DNA from: Minwuia thermotolerans
Lineage (GTDB): Bacteria; Pseudomonadota; Alphaproteobacteria; Minwuiales; Minwuiaceae
Assembly (NCBI RefSeq): GCF_002924445.1
Contig: NZ_PIGG01000010.1
Span: 142,987 to 206,986, forward strand
Length of the DNA: 64,000 nt
Direction: 5' to 3'
The translations under genes were made by a program, and so were the position numbers. The notes beneath the pieces were generated by a model. That model did no database searches and was not told the origin of the DNA. It saw only the letters and a program-made list of their open reading frames with translations. Positions 1 through 8,798 of this stretch are shown here, in pieces (position 1 is the stretch's first letter; each line of letters begins with the position of its first letter).

Positions 1-1
1 G

Positions 2-28
2 GAAGACCTGGGCTACCCGAAGCGCTGA
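2..28 (+). other. Possible 3' tail of a plus-strand gene cut by the window edge
   Basis: Reading frame 2 gives eight residues (EDLGYPKR) followed by a TGA stop at 26-28. It could be the end of a gene that starts outside the window, convergent with the acyltransferase whose stop is at 36-38. A short inverted repeat, CTGAGC-CGC-GCTCAG at 25-39, overlaps both stop codons. The piece is too short to identify and may be chance. Confidence 0.25.
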
Positions 29-35
29 GCCGCGC

Positions 36-1505
36 TCAGAAGTCCCAGTAGAGGAACTCCGGCACCACGGCGGAGTTGGCGCGCAGCATGGCGAAACAGG
101 CCGCGAAGGCGGCGAAGGCGAGCAGCATGCCGACCAGGTGGGGACGGTAGAGATGCGCGGCGAGCCGCCTGAGCGCCCCACCGGGTTCGACCATGCCGGC
201 CACCTGCGGCAGGTTCGGAAGCGCCAGGCAGAAGAGCGTCAGCGCGGCGAATGTCTGCCAGCGCCAGCCGGCCAGGAAGTCCGCGCCCGCGACCGGGATG
301 TCGAGGCCATGCAGCCCCGTCATGCCCTGCCAGACATGGATGGCGGCGGTCAGATTGTCAGCGCGGAACACGACCCAGGCGGCGACGACGAAGACCATGG
401 TCAGCATCCAGCCGGCCGCAAGCCCCAGGGGCCTGAGCGCCGGCATTTCAGGCAACCGTGGCCGCACCGCGTCGCCCCAGGCGCGGTGGAGCAGCAGGCA
501 GGACCCGTGCATCGCCCCCCAGATGATGAAGGTCCAGCCCGCCCCGTGCCAGATGCCGCCCAGCAGCATGACGATGAACAGGTTGAGATAGGTGCGCCAC
601 GGTCCGATCCGGTTGCCGCCCAGCGGAACGTAGAGATAGTCGCGAAGGAAGGACGACAGGGTGATGTGCCAGCGCCGCCAGAAGTCGGCGATGCTGACCG
701 CCCTGTAGGGCGAGTTGAAGTTGAACGGCAGACGGATGCTGACCATCAGCCCGATACCGATGGCCATGTCGGAATAGCCGGAGAAGTCGAAATAGAGCTG
801 GAAGCTGTAGGCCAGCGCCGCCGTCCATGCCTGTTCCAGCGCCAGCGGCTGGGTCAGCGCCTGGTCGAACAGCGGCGTCGCCACCGTGCCCATGGGATCG
901 GCGATCAGCAGCTTCTTGGCCATGCCCCCGATGAAGATCATCAGGCCCCATGAAAACCCCTCCGCCGTGATCCGGAAGGCCTTCGGCGCCGCGAACTCCT
1001 GCATGGTCCGCTTCTGCTGCAGGATCGGTCCGGCGATGAGCTGCGGGAAGAAGGAGACGAAGGCGGCATACTGGATGAAGTCGTGATGGTGCGTACGCCC
1101 GTTGCGGGCGTCCACCAGGTAGGAGATCTGCTGGAAGGTGAAGAACGAGATGGCGAGCGGCAGGACGATCTCCGGCAGCGGAATGTCCGCCCCGCTCAGC
1201 CATTCGATGTTCTCCTCGATGAAGTTGGCGTACTTGAACCAGGCCAGCGCCGCCAGATTGAGCGCGACACCGAACGCCGTCAGACCCTTCGACCGGGTGC
1301 GTTCGATGGCCCGCCCGAGGGCGAAGTTCACCAGGATCGAGGCGACGATCAGCGGCAGGTAGACCGGCTTCCAGAAGCCGTAGAAGAACAGCGACACGGC
1401 GACGATCCAGTAGAGCTGGGCCCCGAACAGCCGTCGCGAGAGCACCACGCCGATCAGCGCCAGCGGCAGGAAGGCGAACAGGAACAGGTCGGAACTGAAG
1501 ATCAT
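36..1505 (-). CDS. MBOAT family membrane O-acyltransferase (AlgI-like)
   Basis: A 489-residue polytopic membrane protein of the MBOAT family, which moves acyl groups, usually acetyl, across the inner membrane onto extracytoplasmic polymers such as alginate or other polysaccharides. Visible signatures are FWRRWH at residues 275-280, the invariant histidine in GGIWHGAGW (H320), a second histidine in AMHG (H333), and many hydrophobic segments throughout. Length fits AlgI/PatA-type enzymes. Its ATG at 1503-1505 overlaps the TGA that would end the upstream SGNH-like gene if a frame break there is corrected (ATGA), so the two were probably translationally coupled. The family call is secure; the substrate cannot be read from the sequence. 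Confidence 0.9.
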   Translation of the reverse strand: MIFSSDLFLFAFLPLALIGVVLSRRLFGAQLYWIVAVSLFFYGFWKPVYLPLIVASILVNFALGRAIERTRSKGLTAFGVALNLAALAWFKYANFIEENIEWLSGADIPLPEIVLPLAISFFTFQQISYLVDARNGRTHHHDFIQYAAFVSFFPQLIAGPILQQKRTMQEFAAPKAFRITAEGFSWGLMIFIGGMAKKLLIADPMGTVATPLFDQALTQPLALEQAWTAALAYSFQLYFDFSGYSDMAIGIGLMVSIRLPFNFNSPYRAVSIADFWRRWHITLSSFLRDYLYVPLGGNRIGPWRTYLNLFIVMLLGGIWHGAGWTFIIWGAMHGSCLLLHRAWGDAVRPRLPEMPALRPLGLAAGWMLTMVFVVAAWVVFRADNLTAAIHVWQGMTGLHGLDIPVAGADFLAGWRWQTFAALTLFCLALPNLPQVAGMVEPGGALRRLAAHLYRPHLVGMLLAFAAFAACFAMLRANSAVVPEFLYWDF

Positions 1506-1607
1506 CGCGCCGCCTGCCGGTCGCAGTAGGGGTCCATCACGGCGCGGAAGGCGTCGATCGATCGTTTCAGCCGCTCCCGCAGATCGGCCTCGTGGAGATC
1601 GAGCGCC

Positions 1608-3575
1608 TCAGGGGGGGACGACATGCCTGCCGGCTGCGATCGCCTCCAGGATGTAGCTGTTGACGGTCGGGTGGTAGTGCGAGGCGTCGCGGTAGAGTTC
1701 CGGGTCGCCTGCGAAGCGGACGATGCCCTGGAAGTCGAACAGCCGGTAATTGGACAGCCCCGCAAGTTCCTCGTGGAGGATGCGCGCGGCGAACTCGGTA
1801 TCGGCCAGCCGCCCGCCCGGATCGGCATGCATCAGGGCCGAATAGGCCGGGATGAAGAAGACGAACTCCGTTTCCGGAAAATCCTCGACCAGGGGCCGGA
1901 CCGAAAGGCGGATGTTCTGCCGGATGTCGACCGCGTCGATGTCGCCCGCGGGCTGGTCCTGCCGCGCGCAGTATTCCTCGCCGACCAGATGGGGGCCGAA
2001 CTCGCGCCGCTCCCCCCATTTGTTGATGCCGTCCAGCGCCTGGACGTCTCCCGTCCGCCGCGCAGTGCGGGCCGCATTGGCGTCCAGCCAGGCCTGCAGG
2101 GTGAAGCCGTACTCCAGATCGGTCAGCGGGTTGCCGTCATAGAGATGGAACGGGAACGTCCCGTCGCGCAGTCGCCCCGGCTCCAGGTTGAAGCGCGCCA
2201 GTTCGTATTCCCACAGCACCCGCTCGGCGCCGTGGTCGCGCAGTGCCGCGCGCGCCAGTTCGCTCTGCTCGGCCGGGTAGGAGCCGGCGATGGTCGCGTT
2301 CAGCGTCGGCAGACCGAGAATCTCGCCGGCCTCCTCCATATAGAAGTTCTGGCTGATCGAGGTGCCGACGATGATCGCCTTGTAGGGCCAGGTTCGTACC
2401 AGGCCCGCCATCCGGTACTGCTCGTCGGGGACGAAGTAATCCCGCGCAGCCGGCGGCGCGAACATGTGCAGCGGATCGATCCGCACCAGCCAGCCCAGAT
2501 AACCGACGACGACAGCCATGATCGCCGCAGGCAGGACGATCGCGACGGTGCGCGGCCTGGGCACCGCAAGCCGCCGGGCGATCCCTTCGTGACCGACCGC
2601 GTAGGCAGCGAGCGACAACAACAGCAGCGTCGCGGCGAAGGCCGCGGGCACATAGGGGCTGAGCAACGCCGTCAGCTCGACCTCGTAGCGCCGCCCGTTC
2701 GCGGCTGGATCGCTGTTGTCGGGTGTGGAGAAACGCAACAGGCCGCCGCCGACGAAGTGCGCGCCGCCGCCCTGCCCACGGATCTCGTCGGTGCCGGCGA
2801 AGGGATCGCCAACCGGCCAGCCGTCCTCCAGCAGCTGGCCGGCGACGAAGCCCCGTCCCCTGTCGGACCAGGGGACATACAGTGGCCAGGGCTGCTCGAT
2901 GGGATAGAAATAGCCGACCGGGGCGAGAGCCCGGACGGCGGCCGGATCGATCGATTCCCGGTAGCGCACGCCCTCTACCGCCAGCCATGCCGTGGCGCCC
3001 GCGGCGACGGCCAGCGCGAGCAGCACGACATCCACGCCTCGGCGGGCCGCCCGGGAACCGGGCGCCAGCAACAGCAGCCCGCCGGTCAGCAACAGCGCCG
3101 CCGCCGCAACCGTCGCGATCATCACCTCCCGGTCGAGCCGAACGAGAAACCGGGCCTCCAGCAGCGGGTTGGCGGGCGGCTCGGGCCCCAGGGTGAAATA
3201 GAAGTTCTGGACGCCGGTATGCAGATAGCCCGGCCGCGCGCCCTCACTGAGCGGTCCCTTGCTGACCCGCCCATCGGCGACGCGCCGGCCGTTGATGTAG
3301 AACTCGGTGGCCGTCCCCGACGAGCCGTAGCGCGCCGCGTCGAGAACATGCAGCGGCGGGCGCTCCCAGGAACCGACATCCAGACGCTGCAGGAAGAGAC
3401 GTCCCTCCTGCCGTTCTGCCTCGGCAAGCGAGAACTGTTGACCGACCGCAAAGCCGCGGAGTCCGACGAACAGCGCGGCAGCGATGACCGCGAGCGCGAT
3501 CGTGATCAGTGCGGCGACCGCCCACTGCCGGCTCAGCCCTTCGGGGCGCTCCGATTCCAGAATGTTGTCGACCAT
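1608..3575 (-). CDS. Membrane-anchored SGNH/AlgJ-like protein, partner of the MBOAT acyltransferase; frame break near its 3' end
   Basis: A 655-residue protein with an N-terminal membrane helix (about 19-38), an extracytoplasmic stretch, further helices near 150-172, 181-200, 305-328 and 342-364, then a soluble domain from about 380. That domain has a GTS nucleophile-type motif (404-406) and a terminal DxxH (D630, H633), as in SGNH-fold AlgJ/AlgX/DltD-type proteins that work with MBOAT enzymes in polysaccharide O-acetylation. The reading frame ends right after a C7 run (G7 on the plus strand, 1611-1617). Removing one C continues the frame for about 33 residues to a TGA at 1502-1504 that overlaps the MBOAT start. 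This suggests an indel in the read, a recent mutation or slippage. Substrate unknown. Confidence 0.75.
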   Translation of the reverse strand: MVDNILESERPEGLSRQWAVAALITIALAVIAAALFVGLRGFAVGQQFSLAEAERQEGRLFLQRLDVGSWERPPLHVLDAARYGSSGTATEFYINGRRVADGRVSKGPLSEGARPGYLHTGVQNFYFTLGPEPPANPLLEARFLVRLDREVMIATVAAAALLLTGGLLLLAPGSRAARRGVDVVLLALAVAAGATAWLAVEGVRYRESIDPAAVRALAPVGYFYPIEQPWPLYVPWSDRGRGFVAGQLLEDGWPVGDPFAGTDEIRGQGGGAHFVGGGLLRFSTPDNSDPAANGRRYEVELTALLSPYVPAAFAATLLLLSLAAYAVGHEGIARRLAVPRPRTVAIVLPAAIMAVVVGYLGWLVRIDPLHMFAPPAARDYFVPDEQYRMAGLVRTWPYKAIIVGTSISQNFYMEEAGEILGLPTLNATIAGSYPAEQSELARAALRDHGAERVLWEYELARFNLEPGRLRDGTFPFHLYDGNPLTDLEYGFTLQAWLDANAARTARRTGDVQALDGINKWGERREFGPHLVGEEYCARQDQPAGDIDAVDIRQNIRLSVRPLVEDFPETEFVFFIPAYSALMHADPGGRLADTEFAARILHEELAGLSNYRLFDFQGIVRFAGDPELYRDASHYHPTVNSYILEAIAAGRHVVPP

Positions 3576-3579
3576 GGGA

Positions 3580-4533
3580 TCAGAAATGCCGCCAGCCTGC
3601 CTGCCTCAACGATATCTCACCCCCACGGGACATAAATCTTACACCATCGCCGGCCACGACACGGCCAATGCGCGTCAGGGGAACACCCACGTCAGGCAGC
3701 ACCGCGTCGACCGGCGCGGTGAAGACCAGCTCATAGTCGTCCCCGCCGGTGAAAGGCAGGGTCTCCAGGCCGCTGCCGGCGGCGATCGCCGCGCGCGCCG
3801 CCTGGGATATCGGCACGAGATCGGCCTCGATCTCCATGCCGGCCCCGGACCGGCGGGCGATGTGGCCCAGATCGGCGGCAAGTCCGTCGGAGACGTCCTG
3901 ACAGGCCGTGGCGGATCCGATCAGCGCCGGCCCCAGCCGGACCCGCGCCTCCGGCAGACGATAGCGGTCCACCAGGGTCTTCCGGTAGCCGGCGCTTACC
4001 GCCAGCTCCTCCTGAAGGCATTTCAGCCCCAGCGCGGCGTCACCGACGCTGCCGGAGACGTAGACCGCGTCGCCGGCCCGGGCGCCGTTGCGGCGCAGTT
4101 CCCGCCCACGCTCGACCCGGCCCAGTGCCGTCAGCGAGAGCGTCACCGGACCCGGCGTCGAGACTGTATCTCCGCCATATAGCGCGATGCCGAAAATCCG
4201 CTGGTCCTCGGCGAGACCGGCGACGAAGGCCTCCAGCCAGTCGTCGTCACAATCGGGCGAGAGAGCGAAGGCCAGCAGATAGCCCATCGGCGACGCCCCC
4301 ATCGCCGCAAGGTCCGAGAGATTGACCCGCACCAGCTTGCGGGCGATCAGATCGGGCGGATCGTCGGCCAGGAAGTGGACGCCGGCGACCATGGCGTCCT
4401 TCGTCGCGACCCAGGCTTCGCCATGCGAAAGTTCCGGCAGAACGGCGGCGTCGTCGGAGAGAGAGAAGGCGCCCTCGCCGGCCAGGGGGGCGAGCAGACG
4501 CTCGATGATCTCGAATTCGCCGCTTCGGCTCAT
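3580..4533 (-). CDS. thiL: Thiamine-monophosphate kinase
   Basis: ThiL phosphorylates thiamine monophosphate to the active cofactor thiamine diphosphate with ATP in the cytoplasm. The 317-residue length fits the family. Characteristic stretches are SDDAAVL near residue 26, the TKD...GVHF segment, VNLSDLAAMGA near 70, and GGDDYELVFT in the C-terminal half, as in the PurM-like ATP-binding fold. The ATG overlaps the end of nusB (ATGA), making it the last gene of the rib/nusB operon, as is usual in alphaproteobacteria. Transcription probably depends on promoters upstream of rpiB or within the operon. Function assigned with high confidence by family. Confidence 0.95.
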   Translation of the reverse strand: MSRSGEFEIIERLLAPLAGEGAFSLSDDAAVLPELSHGEAWVATKDAMVAGVHFLADDPPDLIARKLVRVNLSDLAAMGASPMGYLLAFALSPDCDDDWLEAFVAGLAEDQRIFGIALYGGDTVSTPGPVTLSLTALGRVERGRELRRNGARAGDAVYVSGSVGDAALGLKCLQEELAVSAGYRKTLVDRYRLPEARVRLGPALIGSATACQDVSDGLAADLGHIARRSGAGMEIEADLVPISQAARAAIAAGSGLETLPFTGGDDYELVFTAPVDAVLPDVGVPLTRIGRVVAGDGVRFMSRGGEISLRQAGWRHF

Positions 4534-5027
4534 CCGCCCCGGCCGGCGGCCAGTTCATCCCGTCTGATACGCCGCGCCAGCCGATCCAGCACCGCGTTGA
4601 CCAGGGACGGCTCGGCGCCGCTGAAGAAGGCGTGGGAGAGGTCCACATATTCGTCGATGACCACGCGCGCGGGCACATCGATGCGGGCCAGCAGCTCATA
4701 GCCGGCAACCCTGAGCAGCGCCCTGAGCAGCGTCTCCAGCCGGTCGAGATCGTAGTCCAGGCTGAGCGCGCCTTCGATCATCCGGTCCAGTTCCAACCGA
4801 CGGTCGTGGCTTCCGGCCACAAGGTCCTGGAAGAAGTCCCGGTCTGCGCTGACCAGGGGCTCGCCGTCCAGGTCGTGACCCAGACGATGCGCCTGGAACT
4901 CGGCAATGACGGTCGCGGCATCGTCCTCGTTGAGGTCGAGCTGATAGGTCGCCTGCACGGCGTGCATGCGGGCGGCGCTGCGCTGACGCCGCGCCTGGCT
5001 GCCGCCGCTGGCCTTGCGCCGGGTCAT
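4530..5027 (-). CDS. nusB: Transcription antitermination factor NusB
   Basis: NusB binds boxA RNA together with S10 (NusE) and supports antitermination of rRNA operons. The 165-residue protein starts with a basic leader (MTRRKASGG...RRQRSAARMHAVQATYQLDL) and is rich in helices. It ends with the conserved ARVVIDEYVDLSHAFF block, here RVVIDEYVDLSHAFFSG, near residues 125-140. It overlaps ribH upstream and thiL downstream by 4 bases each (ATGA), so the three are tightly coupled. The ribH-nusB-thiL order is common in alphaproteobacteria. Nothing unusual was seen. Confidence 0.95.
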   Translation of the reverse strand: MTRRKASGGSQARRQRSAARMHAVQATYQLDLNEDDAATVIAEFQAHRLGHDLDGEPLVSADRDFFQDLVAGSHDRRLELDRMIEGALSLDYDLDRLETLLRALLRVAGYELLARIDVPARVVIDEYVDLSHAFFSGAEPSLVNAVLDRLARRIRRDELAAGRGG

Positions 5028-5476
5028 TCCTCTTCCGCGAACTGCTGGCCGAGTTCGATCATCCGCAGCACGGCCCGGGCGGCATCCCCGCCCTTGTCCT
5101 TGCCCTTCGGGTCGGCCCGCGCCCAGGCCTGATCGTGATTCTCGACCGTCAGGATGCCGTTGCCGATGGAAACGCCGTCATAGACGGTCAGATCCATCAG
5201 CGCCCGGGCCGACTCGCCGGCCACGATGTCGTAATGCGAGGTCTCGCCCCGGATGACGCAGCCCAGCGCCACGTAACCCTCATAGGAGCGCGTGCCCTGT
5301 TGCACCGCGTCCTCGGCCATGGCGATGGCGCCGGGGACTTCCAGCGCGCCGGGCACTACGATCCGGTCATAGGCGGCGCCGGCCTTCTCGAGTGCGGCGA
5401 TGGCGCCTTCGGCCAGGCCGTCGGAGATGTCTTCGTAGTACCGGGCTTCCACCAGCAGGATTTGCGCGCGCGCCAT
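5024..5476 (-). CDS. ribH: 6,7-dimethyl-8-ribityllumazine synthase
   Basis: RibH condenses 5-amino-6-ribitylaminouracil with 3,4-dihydroxy-2-butanone 4-phosphate to give lumazine, the penultimate step of riboflavin synthesis. The 150-residue length is normal. Seen are the VPGALEVPGAI motif near residues 41-52, the GCVIRGETSHYDIV block with the catalytic histidine near 80, and GNGILTVE further on. It lies 4 bases after ribB and overlaps nusB by 4 bases. The other riboflavin genes directly upstream support the assignment. No FMN riboswitch is evident near it. Confidence 0.96.
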   Translation of the reverse strand: MARAQILLVEARYYEDISDGLAEGAIAALEKAGAAYDRIVVPGALEVPGAIAMAEDAVQQGTRSYEGYVALGCVIRGETSHYDIVAGESARALMDLTVYDGVSIGNGILTVENHDQAWARADPKGKDKGGDAARAVLRMIELGQQFAEEE

Positions 5477-5480
5477 GCCC

Positions 5481-6596
5481 TCAGTCCTCCTGAAGCGGGC
5501 GGGTGCCCACGATTTCCAGATTGTAGCCTTCCAGGCCGATGACGTGCTTGGGCGAATTGGTCAGCAGGACCATCTTGCGTACACCAAGGTCCGTGAGAAT
5601 CTGGGCGCCGATGCCGTAGTCGCGGAGGTCCATCAGCTTTTCCAGGTTGTTCTGCTCCTGGGCCTGCAGGAACTCCGAAATCCGCATTTCCCGCGCCTGG
5701 CGCAGGAAGACCAGGACCCCCCGGCCTTCCTTCGCAATCTGCCGCATGGCCTGCTGCAGCCGGCCCGCCTTGCCCCCGGTTTCATGGAACAGGTCGGGCA
5801 AGGGATCGTAGCCGTGCATCCGCACCAGCACCGGTTCCTCGCCGGAGATGTCGCCCTTGATGAGCGCCAGGCTCTCCGCGTAGGAAACCTCGGAGTCGAA
5901 TACCACCAGCCGGAACTCGCCGCCCAGTTCGCTCTTCACCACGGACTCATGGGAACGCGCGACCAGCTTGTCGAAGCGCCGCCGGTAGGCGATCAGGTCG
6001 GCGATGGTGGCGATCTTGAGATTGTGGAACTGGGCGAACTTCACCAGATCCGGCATGCGGGCCATGGTGCCGTCGTCGTTCATGATCTCGCAGATCACGC
6101 CGGCCTGGCGCAAGCCCGCCATCCGCGCGATGTCGACTGCGGCTTCCGTGTGGCCGGCGCGCTGCAGGACGCCGCCGCTCTTGGCGACCAGCGGGAAGAC
6201 GTGGCCGGGCGTGACGATATCCTCCGGCCCCTTGGTCAGGTCGATCGCGGTCTGGATGGTGTGCGCGCGGTCCTGGGCCGAGATGCCTGTCGAGATGCCT
6301 TCGCGCGCCTCGATCGAGACAGTGAAGGCCGTCTGGTGGCGCGCCTGATTGTTCTTGCTCATCAGGTCCAGGCCGAGCTGCTCGATCCGTTCCTGGTTCA
6401 TGGACAGGCAGATCAGGCCGCGGCCGTACTTGGCCATGAAGTTGATCGCCTGCGGCGTCGCGAACTGAGCGGGAATGTAGAGATCCCCCTCGTTCTCCCG
6501 GTCCTCGTCGTCGACCAGGATGACCATCTTGCCGTTGCGGGCGTCCTCGACCACGTCCTCGATGGACGAAAGGTAGCGTGTGAATTCCGAAGTCAT
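5481..6596 (-). CDS. ribB: 3,4-dihydroxy-2-butanone 4-phosphate synthase fused to a degenerate GTP cyclohydrolase II-like domain (RibBX type)
   Basis: Residues 1-205 are a normal RibB domain, which makes the four-carbon riboflavin precursor from ribulose 5-phosphate. The DDEDRENEGDL motif (29-39) and the RAGHTEAAVDIARMAGL block (146-162) are intact. Residues about 215-371 resemble GTP cyclohydrolase II (DYGIGAQILTDLGVRK, GLEGYNLEIV). However, the region where the zinc cysteines and catalytic residues belong reads MHGYDPLPDLFHETGGKAGR and has no cysteine. This matches the ribBX variant known in Proteobacteria, so the protein should supply only the RibB activity. A separate ribA would be expected elsewhere in the genome. 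It sits between ribE and ribH in the operon. Confidence 0.93.
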   Translation of the reverse strand: MTSEFTRYLSSIEDVVEDARNGKMVILVDDEDRENEGDLYIPAQFATPQAINFMAKYGRGLICLSMNQERIEQLGLDLMSKNNQARHQTAFTVSIEAREGISTGISAQDRAHTIQTAIDLTKGPEDIVTPGHVFPLVAKSGGVLQRAGHTEAAVDIARMAGLRQAGVICEIMNDDGTMARMPDLVKFAQFHNLKIATIADLIAYRRRFDKLVARSHESVVKSELGGEFRLVVFDSEVSYAESLALIKGDISGEEPVLVRMHGYDPLPDLFHETGGKAGRLQQAMRQIAKEGRGVLVFLRQAREMRISEFLQAQEQNNLEKLMDLRDYGIGAQILTDLGVRKMVLLTNSPKHVIGLEGYNLEIVGTRPLQED

Positions 6597-6604
6597 TCAG
6601 ATCC

Positions 6605-7195
6605 CTAGCCGTCGGTGTCCCTGAGCCGCGCCACATAGCGCGACAGGATGTCGATTTCCATGTTCACAGGGTCGCCGACCTGGATTTCGCCGAAGGTCGT
6701 CCGCTCCTGTGTGTGCGGAATGATGTTGATCTCGAAGCTGTCTTCGCCGACCGCATTCACGGTCAGTGACGCGCCGTTGAGCGCCACCGAGCCCTTCTCC
6801 GCGACATGGCGGGCGAGTTCCTTCGGCAGTTCGAAGACGAAGCGTCGGCTGTCGCCCACCGGCTCGATTTCCCGGACCCGCGACAGACCGTCGACATGAC
6901 CGCTGACGATGTGGCCGCCCAGCTCGTCGCCGACGCGCAGGGATCGTTCCAGATTGATCCGTGCGCCCTCGCCCAGCGAACCGATGGCCGTGCGGTCAAG
7001 CGTTTCCCGGGAGACATCGACGTCGAACCAGCGCGGCCCCTTGTCGACGACCGTCAGGCAGACGCCGTGACAGGCGATGGACGCGCCCATTTCGATGCTG
7101 GCCGTATCATAGGCCGTGGCGATCCGGATGCGCATGTCACCGCGCGCCTCGACGGAGACGATGCGGCCGATGTCGGTGATGATGCCGGTGAACAT
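6605..7195 (-). CDS. ribE: Riboflavin synthase, alpha subunit
   Basis: The enzyme dismutates two lumazines to riboflavin plus the pyrimidine precursor. The 196-residue protein begins with the diagnostic MFTGIITDIG and has two tandem lumazine-binding repeats of about 95 residues. The repeats are marked by ACHGVCLTV near residue 43 and LNGASLTVN near 140. Gaps are 8 bases to ribB and 9 to ribD, so all are one transcription unit. Some databases call the same protein RibC. Confidence 0.95.
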   Translation of the reverse strand: MFTGIITDIGRIVSVEARGDMRIRIATAYDTASIEMGASIACHGVCLTVVDKGPRWFDVDVSRETLDRTAIGSLGEGARINLERSLRVGDELGGHIVSGHVDGLSRVREIEPVGDSRRFVFELPKELARHVAEKGSVALNGASLTVNAVGEDSFEINIIPHTQERTTFGEIQVGDPVNMEIDILSRYVARLRDTDG

Positions 7196-7204
7196 GGCGT
7201 CCTT

Positions 7205-8329
7205 TTAAGGTTCCCGCAGATAGGTTTCCAGCACGTCGTCGCCGAAATGCGCGATGGCCGCCCTGCGGAACCTGGGAACGTCGGCCAGCTTCTCCAGCCC
7301 GAAGCCCCCGATCGCCGGCAGACCGTCGCCCCCGATCAGCGTCGCAGCGCGGAACCACGCCAGTTCGTCGACCAGGTCGGCGGCCACGAAGGCGGCGGCG
7401 ACCCGCGCTCCGCCCTCGATCAGCAGACGCGTGATCCCCGCCTCCGCCAGCGACCGCAGAACGTCGCCCGGCGCGGGCACCCCGCTCGCCGAAACATCGA
7501 AGCGGAACAGGCGCGCACCCCTGGCTTCCAGCGCCGCGGCGCGCGCCGGGTCCGCCTCCATGCCGCAGAAGACATAGAGCGGCGTCTGCGCCGCGGTGTC
7601 CACCAGCCGGCCCGATGGCGGGATCGACAGCCGCGAATCGAGCACCACCCGCACCGGGCTGCGCTGCGCCAGGCCCGGAAGCCGGCAGGTCAGTTCCGGA
7701 TCGTCGGCCAGGGCGGTGCCGGCGCCGATCAGGATCGCATCGTGACTGGCGCGCAGCAGGTGCCCCCGCTGCCGCGCGGCGCCCGCCGTGATCCATTTCG
7801 CGTCCTTGGCGCCGGTGGCGATGCGCCCGTCCAGCGTCGTCGCCAGCTTCAGCGTGACCATCGGGCGGTTCGCCGTCCGTTGAAGGACGAAGCCGCGGTT
7901 GAGCGCGGCGGCCTGGTCGGACAGAACGCCCGTGACCACTTCGACGCCCGCGTCACGCAGCATCTCCACACCACGGCCATTCACCCGCTCGTCGGGATCG
8001 GTCATGGCGATCACGACCCGGGCGACACCGGCCGCGGCCAGCGCCTCCGCGCAGGGCGGCGTGACGCCGTGATGACTGCAGGGTTCCAGCGTGACATAGG
8101 CGGTCGAACCGCGGGCGGCCACGCCGGCGCGGGCGAGCGCTTCCGTTTCGGCATGCGGGCGGCCGCCGGGTTGGGTCCAGCCCCGGCCGATCACGCGGCC
8201 GTCCGCGACCAGCACGCAGCCAACGGCCGGATTGGGCGCCACCTGCCCCAGTCCGCGCCGCGCCAGCATCAGCGCGTGGGCCATGTGGCGGCGGTCGGCC
8301 TCAGTCGTGGACTTCGTCGCGCTGGCCAA
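7205..8329 (-). CDS. ribD: Bifunctional diaminohydroxyphosphoribosylaminopyrimidine deaminase / 5-amino-6-(5-phosphoribosylamino)uracil reductase
   Basis: RibD performs the deamination and side-chain reduction steps after GTP cyclohydrolase II. The N-terminal deaminase domain shows [23 protein letters not shown], the zinc histidine in PHAETEAL, and the cysteines in EPCSHHG...PPC. The C-terminal reductase domain follows from about residue 150 ([16 protein letters not shown]). The start is uncertain. The conserved DRRHM just before the domain lies upstream of the first ATG (8282-8284), so I prefer the in-frame TTG at 8327-8329. This overlaps the end of nrdR and gives 374 residues. An ATG start at 8284 would give 359. 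Confidence 0.92.
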   Translation of the reverse strand: MASATKSTTEADRRHMAHALMLARRGLGQVAPNPAVGCVLVADGRVIGRGWTQPGGRPHAETEALARAGVAARGSTAYVTLEPCSHHGVTPPCAEALAAAGVARVVIAMTDPDERVNGRGVEMLRDAGVEVVTGVLSDQAAALNRGFVLQRTANRPMVTLKLATTLDGRIATGAKDAKWITAGAARQRGHLLRASHDAILIGAGTALADDPELTCRLPGLAQRSPVRVVLDSRLSIPPSGRLVDTAAQTPLYVFCGMEADPARAAALEARGARLFRFDVSASGVPAPGDVLRSLAEAGITRLLIEGGARVAAAFVAADLVDELAWFRAATLIGGDGLPAIGGFGLEKLADVPRFRRAAIAHFGDDVLETYLREP

Positions 8330-8771
8330 GTTCGCGTCCGATGAAGTCCTCGAAGTCGGAGGCCTCGCGGAAGTTCCTGTAGACCGAAGCGAAGCGGACA
8401 TAGGCGACCTGGTCCAGGTTGGCGAGCGCCCGCATGATCAGTTCGCCGATGGTCTGTGACTGGATCTCCGATTCGCCTGAGCTCTCGAGCTGACGCACGA
8501 TGGCGTTGATGGTCCGCTCGACCCGTTCGGGATCGACGGGCCGCTTGCGGATGGCGATGTCGATCGAGCGGGCGACCTTGTCGCGGTCGAAGGGCACGCG
8601 CTGGCCGTTCTTCTTCACCACGGTCAGTTCGCGGAGCTGGATCCGCTCGAACGTGGTGAACCGGCCGCCGCAGTTGGGACAAAAGCGCCGGCGCCGGATC
8701 GCGGTGTTGTCCTCGGTGGGACGCGAATCCTTCACCTGCGTGTCGGCGTTGTGACAGTACGGACAGCGCAT
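8301..8771 (-). CDS. nrdR: Transcriptional repressor NrdR
   Basis: NrdR is an ATP/dATP-sensing repressor of ribonucleotide reductase operons. The zinc ribbon is complete: CPYC near the N terminus and CPNC about 30 residues on, followed by the FTTFER motif. An ATP-cone domain then runs from about residue 45 to 140 ([16 protein letters not shown]...). The ATG at 8769-8771 is chosen because an AGGGGGGA ribosome-binding site lies just upstream and the protein then begins MRCPYC like its relatives. A TTG two codons earlier is possible. It lies between glyA and ribD, as in other alphaproteobacteria, with its 3' end overlapping the probable ribD start. Confidence 0.95.
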   Translation of the reverse strand: MRCPYCHNADTQVKDSRPTEDNTAIRRRRFCPNCGGRFTTFERIQLRELTVVKKNGQRVPFDRDKVARSIDIAIRKRPVDPERVERTINAIVRQLESSGESEIQSQTIGELIMRALANLDQVAYVRFASVYRNFREASDFEDFIGRELGQRDEVHD

Positions 8772-8798
8772 GCCCAATCCCCCCTGGTCAGGCCGTGG

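Noticed and set aside
5477..7204. Possible FMN riboswitch near the riboflavin genes
   Set aside because: Gaps between the rib genes are only 4 to 9 bases and no conserved RFN-element sequence was seen in them or upstream of rpiB.
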